Part shown: positions 7,132-9,775 of the stretch, one piece after another
How positions within the stretch are numbered: position 1 is the stretch's first letter
How the letters are laid out: each line of letters starts with the position of its first letter
NCBI GenBank assembly: GCA_003694465.1
Contig: RFKM01000238.1
Span: 1 to 9,775, forward strand
DNA length: 9,775 nt
Direction of reading: 5' to 3'
Source: Alphaproteobacteria bacterium
GTDB lineage: Bacteria; Pseudomonadota; Alphaproteobacteria; Rhodobacterales; Rhodobacteraceae
Translations under genes and position numbers: made by a program
The notes under the pieces: generated by a model
Seen by the model: the letters and a program-made list of their open reading frames with translations, nothing else
Told to the model about the DNA's origin: nothing
The model's database searches: none

Positions 7132-7785
7132 ATGAAATTCTTCGCCGATACCGCCGATGTTGACGCCATTCGCGAGCTGAACGAGCTCGGGCTCGTCGAC
7201 GGCGTGACCACCAACCCCTCGCTCGTCAAGAAGTCGGGGCGCGACATCGTCGAGGTGACGCGGGAGATCTGCTCGTTCATCGACGGGCCGGTTTCGGCCG
7301 AGGTGATCGCCACCGAGGCCGGGGCGATGATCGAGGAGGGCCGCAAGCTGGCCGAGATCGCCCCGAACATCGCCGTGAAGGTGCCGCTGACCCTCGACGG
7401 GCTGAAGGCCTGCAAGGTGCTCACGGGCGAAGGCAAGATGGTCAACGTCACGCTCTGTTTCTCCGCCAATCAGGCGCTGCTGGCCGCCAAGGCCGGGGCC
7501 ACGTTCATTTCGCCCTTCGTCGGGCGGCTCGACGATATCTCGCTCGACGGCATGGAACTGATCTCGGAGATTCGCCAGATCTACGACAATTACGGGTTCG
7601 AGACGCAGATCCTTGCCGCCTCGATCCGCTCCGTCAACCATGCCAAGGCCGCCGCGCTGATCGGTGCCGACGTGATGACCGCGCCGCCGGCGGTGATCAA
7701 GGCGATGGCCGCCCACCCGCTGACCGACAAGGGCCTTGCCGCCTTCCTGAAGGACGCCAAGGAAGCCGGGCTGAAGATCCTCTGA
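7132..7785 (+). CDS. tal: Small transaldolase / fructose-6-phosphate aldolase family protein, probably a transaldolase
   Basis: A 217-residue class I aldolase of the small transaldolase subfamily, close to E. coli FSA (220) and B. subtilis transaldolase. Family motifs are [15 protein letters not shown] (1-15), GVTTNPSL (24-31), IAVKVPLT (80-87), [14 protein letters not shown] (105-118), and AASIRSV (162-168). Lys83 is the expected Schiff-base residue. The residue before VIA is Glu57 and the SPFVGR motif carries Phe129. Transaldolases have Glu and Phe at these sites, whereas E. coli FSA has Gln59 and Tyr131. This suggests transfer of dihydroxyacetone units in the pentose phosphate pathway, not fructose 6-phosphate cleavage, although automatic annotation often says fsa. 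AGGA lies seven bases before the ATG. The gene is divergent from priA and converges on fau with a nine-base gap. It is cytoplasmic and complete. Confidence 0.93.
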   Translation: MKFFADTADVDAIRELNELGLVDGVTTNPSLVKKSGRDIVEVTREICSFIDGPVSAEVIATEAGAMIEEGRKLAEIAPNIAVKVPLTLDGLKACKVLTGEGKMVNVTLCFSANQALLAAKAGATFISPFVGRLDDISLDGMELISEIRQIYDNYGFETQILAASIRSVNHAKAAALIGADVMTAPPAVIKAMAAHPLTDKGLAAFLKDAKEAGLKIL

Positions 7786-7794
7786 CGCCCCCGC

Positions 7795-8355
7795 TCAGAA
7801 GACCAGCGTCTCGGCCTCGGTGACGATGGCGTCGAGGGGCTGGTCGGTGGGCTCGAGCGGCAGGCTTTCGGCCTCCTGCGCCGCATAGGCGAAGCCGACG
7901 GCGAAGACCGGCCCGGCGGCGCGCAGCAGCTCGAGCGTGCGGTCATAGAAGCCGCCGCCGTAGCCCAGCCGCCCGCCGGCCCGGTCGAAGGCCACCAGCG
8001 GCACGATCAGCACTTCCGGGATCACCTCGCCGCCGGTTTCCGGCACCAGCGCCCCGAACGGGCCGGGCACCATCGTCGTGCCCGGGCGCCAGCGGCGAAA
8101 GCTCAGCGGCTTGCCGGCGCCCTCGACCACCGGCACCCCGACCTTTCCCGCCGCGGCGAAATCGGCCATCACCGGCAGCGGGTTGATCTCGGTTCGGATC
8201 GGCATGAACCCGGCCAGCGGCCGGCCGCGATAGGGCGCCAGCAGAGCCGAAAGCCGCTCTTGCGCGGCGGCATCGAGCCCGCGCCCATGCGCCTCGGCCC
8301 GGCGCGCGAAGGCGGCCTTGCGCGCCGCCGCCTTGATCTCGTCCAGCCCGCTCAC
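7795..8355 (-). CDS. fau: 5-formyltetrahydrofolate cyclo-ligase (5,10-methenyl-THF synthetase)
   Basis: This enzyme uses ATP to convert 5-formyltetrahydrofolate to 5,10-methenyltetrahydrofolate, returning a dead-end folate to one-carbon metabolism in the cytoplasm. The 186-residue product matches the family's usual 180-200. The N-terminal helix holds KAAARKAAFARR (8-19), matching the conserved R-x-x-x-R region. FMPIRTEINPLP at 50-61 is the substrate-site block. The signature VPLVAFDRAGGRLGYGGGFYDR lies at 118-139, with the nucleotide-binding glycine cluster LGYGGGFYD at 130-138. The start is GTG and overlaps the mgtE stop as GTGA, a classic translational coupling arrangement, so no independent strong ribosome binding site is expected and none is seen. 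Other start codons further upstream lie inside mgtE and are rejected. No 6S RNA is visible next to the gene, unlike the gammaproteobacterial ssrS-fau pairing. Confidence 0.93.
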   Translation of the reverse strand: MSGLDEIKAAARKAAFARRAEAHGRGLDAAAQERLSALLAPYRGRPLAGFMPIRTEINPLPVMADFAAAGKVGVPVVEGAGKPLSFRRWRPGTTMVPGPFGALVPETGGEVIPEVLIVPLVAFDRAGGRLGYGGGFYDRTLELLRAAGPVFAVGFAYAAQEAESLPLEPTDQPLDAIVTEAETLVF

Positions 8356-9737
8356 AGCAGCACCGCCGAGGCGAGGCCGAGGAAGGCGAAGAAGCCGACC
8401 ACGTCGGTCACCGTGGTCACGAAGGCACCCGAGGCCAGCGCCGGGTCGACCCCGGCCTTTTCGAGCAGCACCGGAACCCCGACCCCGGCAAGGCCCGCGA
8501 CGACGAGGTTGATGATCATGGCCGCCGCGATCACCGCCCCGAGCAGCGGCGCGCCGAACCAGAGCCAGCCGATCAGCCCCATGACGACGGCAAAGGTCAC
8601 GCCGTTGAGCAGCCCCACCAGCACCTCGCGGCGAATCACCCGCCACAGGTTGGCCGCGGTGAGGTCGCGCGTGGCGAGGGCCCGCACGGCGACGGTCAAC
8701 GCCTGTGTGCCGGCGTTGCCCCCCATCGAAGCGACGATCGGCATCAGCACCGCCAGCGCGACATAGCCCGAGATCGTGTCTTCGAACTGCGCGATCACCA
8801 GCGAGGCGAGGATCGCGGTGACGAGGTTCACCGCCAGCCAGGGCACCCGGTAGCGGGTGGTCTCGACCACGCCGTCGGAAATCGCGCTCTCGTCGCCGAC
8901 CCCGGCGAGACGCAGGATGTCTTCCTCGTGCTCCTCGTCCAGAATCGCCATCGCGTCGTCGATGGTGATGACGCCGATCAGCCGGTCGTCCTCGTCGACC
9001 ACCGGGGCGGTGATCAGGTGATACTGGTTGAAGGCATAGGCGACGTCGGCCACGTCCTGCATCACCGGGATCTTGCGGAAACTGTCCTCGGTGATCTCGG
9101 CCAGCGGCGTCGAGCGCGGCGAAGACATCAGCCGGCCCAGCGTCACATAGCCGGTCGGCCGCATCCGCGGATCGACCAGGATCACATGGTAGAACTGCTC
9201 GGGCAGATCGTCGCGCGCGCGCAGGTCGTCGATGGCCTGCCCGACGGTCCAGTGCTCCGGGGCGACCACCATCTCGCGCTGCATGAGGCGGCCGGCGGTC
9301 CCTTCCGGATAGGTCAGCGATTTCTCGACGGCAACGCGGTCTCCCGCTTCAAGGGCATCGAGAATGGCGGTGCGCTGTGCGTCGTCGAGATCTTCGACGA
9401 GATCGACCACGTCGTCGGTTTCCAGCTCGCGCACCGCGTCGTTGAGCACGTCCGGCTGAAGTGCCCCGATCACCTCCTCGCGGATGCCCTCGTCAAGTTC
9501 CGAAAGGATCTCGCCGTCGAATTCGCGCCCGTAGAGGCGCACGATCTCGAGGCGCGTGTCATCGTCGACCTGTTCGAGCAGGTCGGCGATGTCGGCGCCG
9601 TGCAAAGGCTCGAGGATGGCGGCCAGACGGGCGGCGTCGCGTGTTTCGACCGCCTCCAGAACCTGCTGGAGCACGCTGCGGTCAAGCCCGTAGTCGCCCT
9701 CTTCGGGATGTGCTTCGACGATCTGCTCTTCGGTCAC
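8352..9737 (-). CDS. mgtE: Magnesium transporter MgtE
   Basis: MgtE is a homodimeric Mg2+ channel of the inner membrane, gated by cytosolic Mg2+. Residues below count from the GTG start (461 residues, family usual about 450-480). Order: an acidic helical N domain (about 20-135, rich in DD/ED pairs), two CBS domains (about 150-275; RLMQREMVV and IPVMQDVADVAYAF mark their starts), a connecting plug helix, and five membrane segments from about 300 to the end. Pore signatures are MPIVASMGGNAGTQAL (332-347) and SGAFVTTVTDVVGFFAFLG (436-454), whose Asp445 fits the conserved pore aspartate of Thermus MgtE. The stop overlaps the fau start. An in-frame ATG at 9767 would add ten residues (MFRPKREGHA). 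The GTG is preferred because GGGAGGGG lies six bases before it, while the ATG has no visible ribosome binding site. The start cannot be settled since the region upstream is cut off. Confidence 0.95.
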   Translation of the reverse strand: MTEEQIVEAHPEEGDYGLDRSVLQQVLEAVETRDAARLAAILEPLHGADIADLLEQVDDDTRLEIVRLYGREFDGEILSELDEGIREEVIGALQPDVLNDAVRELETDDVVDLVEDLDDAQRTAILDALEAGDRVAVEKSLTYPEGTAGRLMQREMVVAPEHWTVGQAIDDLRARDDLPEQFYHVILVDPRMRPTGYVTLGRLMSSPRSTPLAEITEDSFRKIPVMQDVADVAYAFNQYHLITAPVVDEDDRLIGVITIDDAMAILDEEHEEDILRLAGVGDESAISDGVVETTRYRVPWLAVNLVTAILASLVIAQFEDTISGYVALAVLMPIVASMGGNAGTQALTVAVRALATRDLTAANLWRVIRREVLVGLLNGVTFAVVMGLIGWLWFGAPLLGAVIAAAMIINLVVAGLAGVGVPVLLEKAGVDPALASGAFVTTVTDVVGFFAFLGLASAVLL

Positions 9738-9743
9738 GGCGTG

Positions 9744-9751
9744 CCCCTCCC
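9744..9751 (-). promoter_or_regulatory. Strong ribosome binding site favouring the GTG start of mgtE
   Basis: GGGAGGGG on the minus strand, six bases before the GTG at 9737. It lies inside the longer reading that begins with ATG at 9767, so it argues for the shorter protein. Confidence 0.5.
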
Positions 9752-9775
9752 GTTTCGGCCGGAACATAGGCGAAG

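Noticed and set aside
4727..7135. 802-codon open frame on + opposite priA
   Set aside because: It is antisense to an unmistakable priA, its translation is Gly/Arg/His/Gln-rich with no domain, and long open antisense frames are expected in GC-rich DNA.
7781..7799. tctga/tcaga inverted repeat between the transaldolase gene and fau as a terminator
   Set aside because: Only five pairs with a nine-base loop, and partly forced by the two facing TGA stop codons.

Overview
The window is high-GC, densely packed chromosomal DNA. Gene content (DnaE2-type SOS polymerase, long-form MsrA, the PriA zinc-finger pattern), codon use and one intergenic repeat style point to an alphaproteobacterium, most likely Rhodobacteraceae (Rhodobacter/Paracoccus/roseobacter relatives). 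Family placement rests on remembered resemblance, not a search. No tRNA, rRNA, CRISPR array, insertion sequence, phage or plasmid gene was seen. No stretch over 300 bases lacks a gene; the longest gaps are about 125, 107 and 86 bases.

Layout from left to right: (1) the 3' end of dnaE2/imuC on +, then an intact lipoprotein with a peptidoglycan-binding domain on +. (2) A four-gene block on -, read right to left: an MFS transporter, msrA, prmA, and a short membrane protein of unknown function. A REP-like intergenic element with a terminator-like hairpin lies between msrA and prmA. (3) A small + gene of the DUF6958 type, divergent from the MFS gene and overlapping the end of priA tail to tail. 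(4) priA on -, divergent from a small transaldolase/FSA-family gene on +. (5) On -, mgtE followed by a 5-formyltetrahydrofolate cyclo-ligase gene (fau) joined by a GTGA stop/start overlap; fau converges on the transaldolase gene.

The genes serve ordinary cell functions: mutagenic lesion bypass, restart of stalled replication forks, methylation of ribosomal protein L11, methionine sulfoxide repair, pentose phosphate carbon shuffling, folate salvage and magnesium uptake. The clearest operon is mgtE-fau. MFS-msrA, 40 bases apart, may be a second. The strand changes often, so the window is a mosaic of small transcription units, not one system.

I found no convincing novel multi-gene system. The points most worth a second look are the transaldolase-type active-site residues in the FSA-family protein, the REP-like element, and two or three small conserved proteins without known function.
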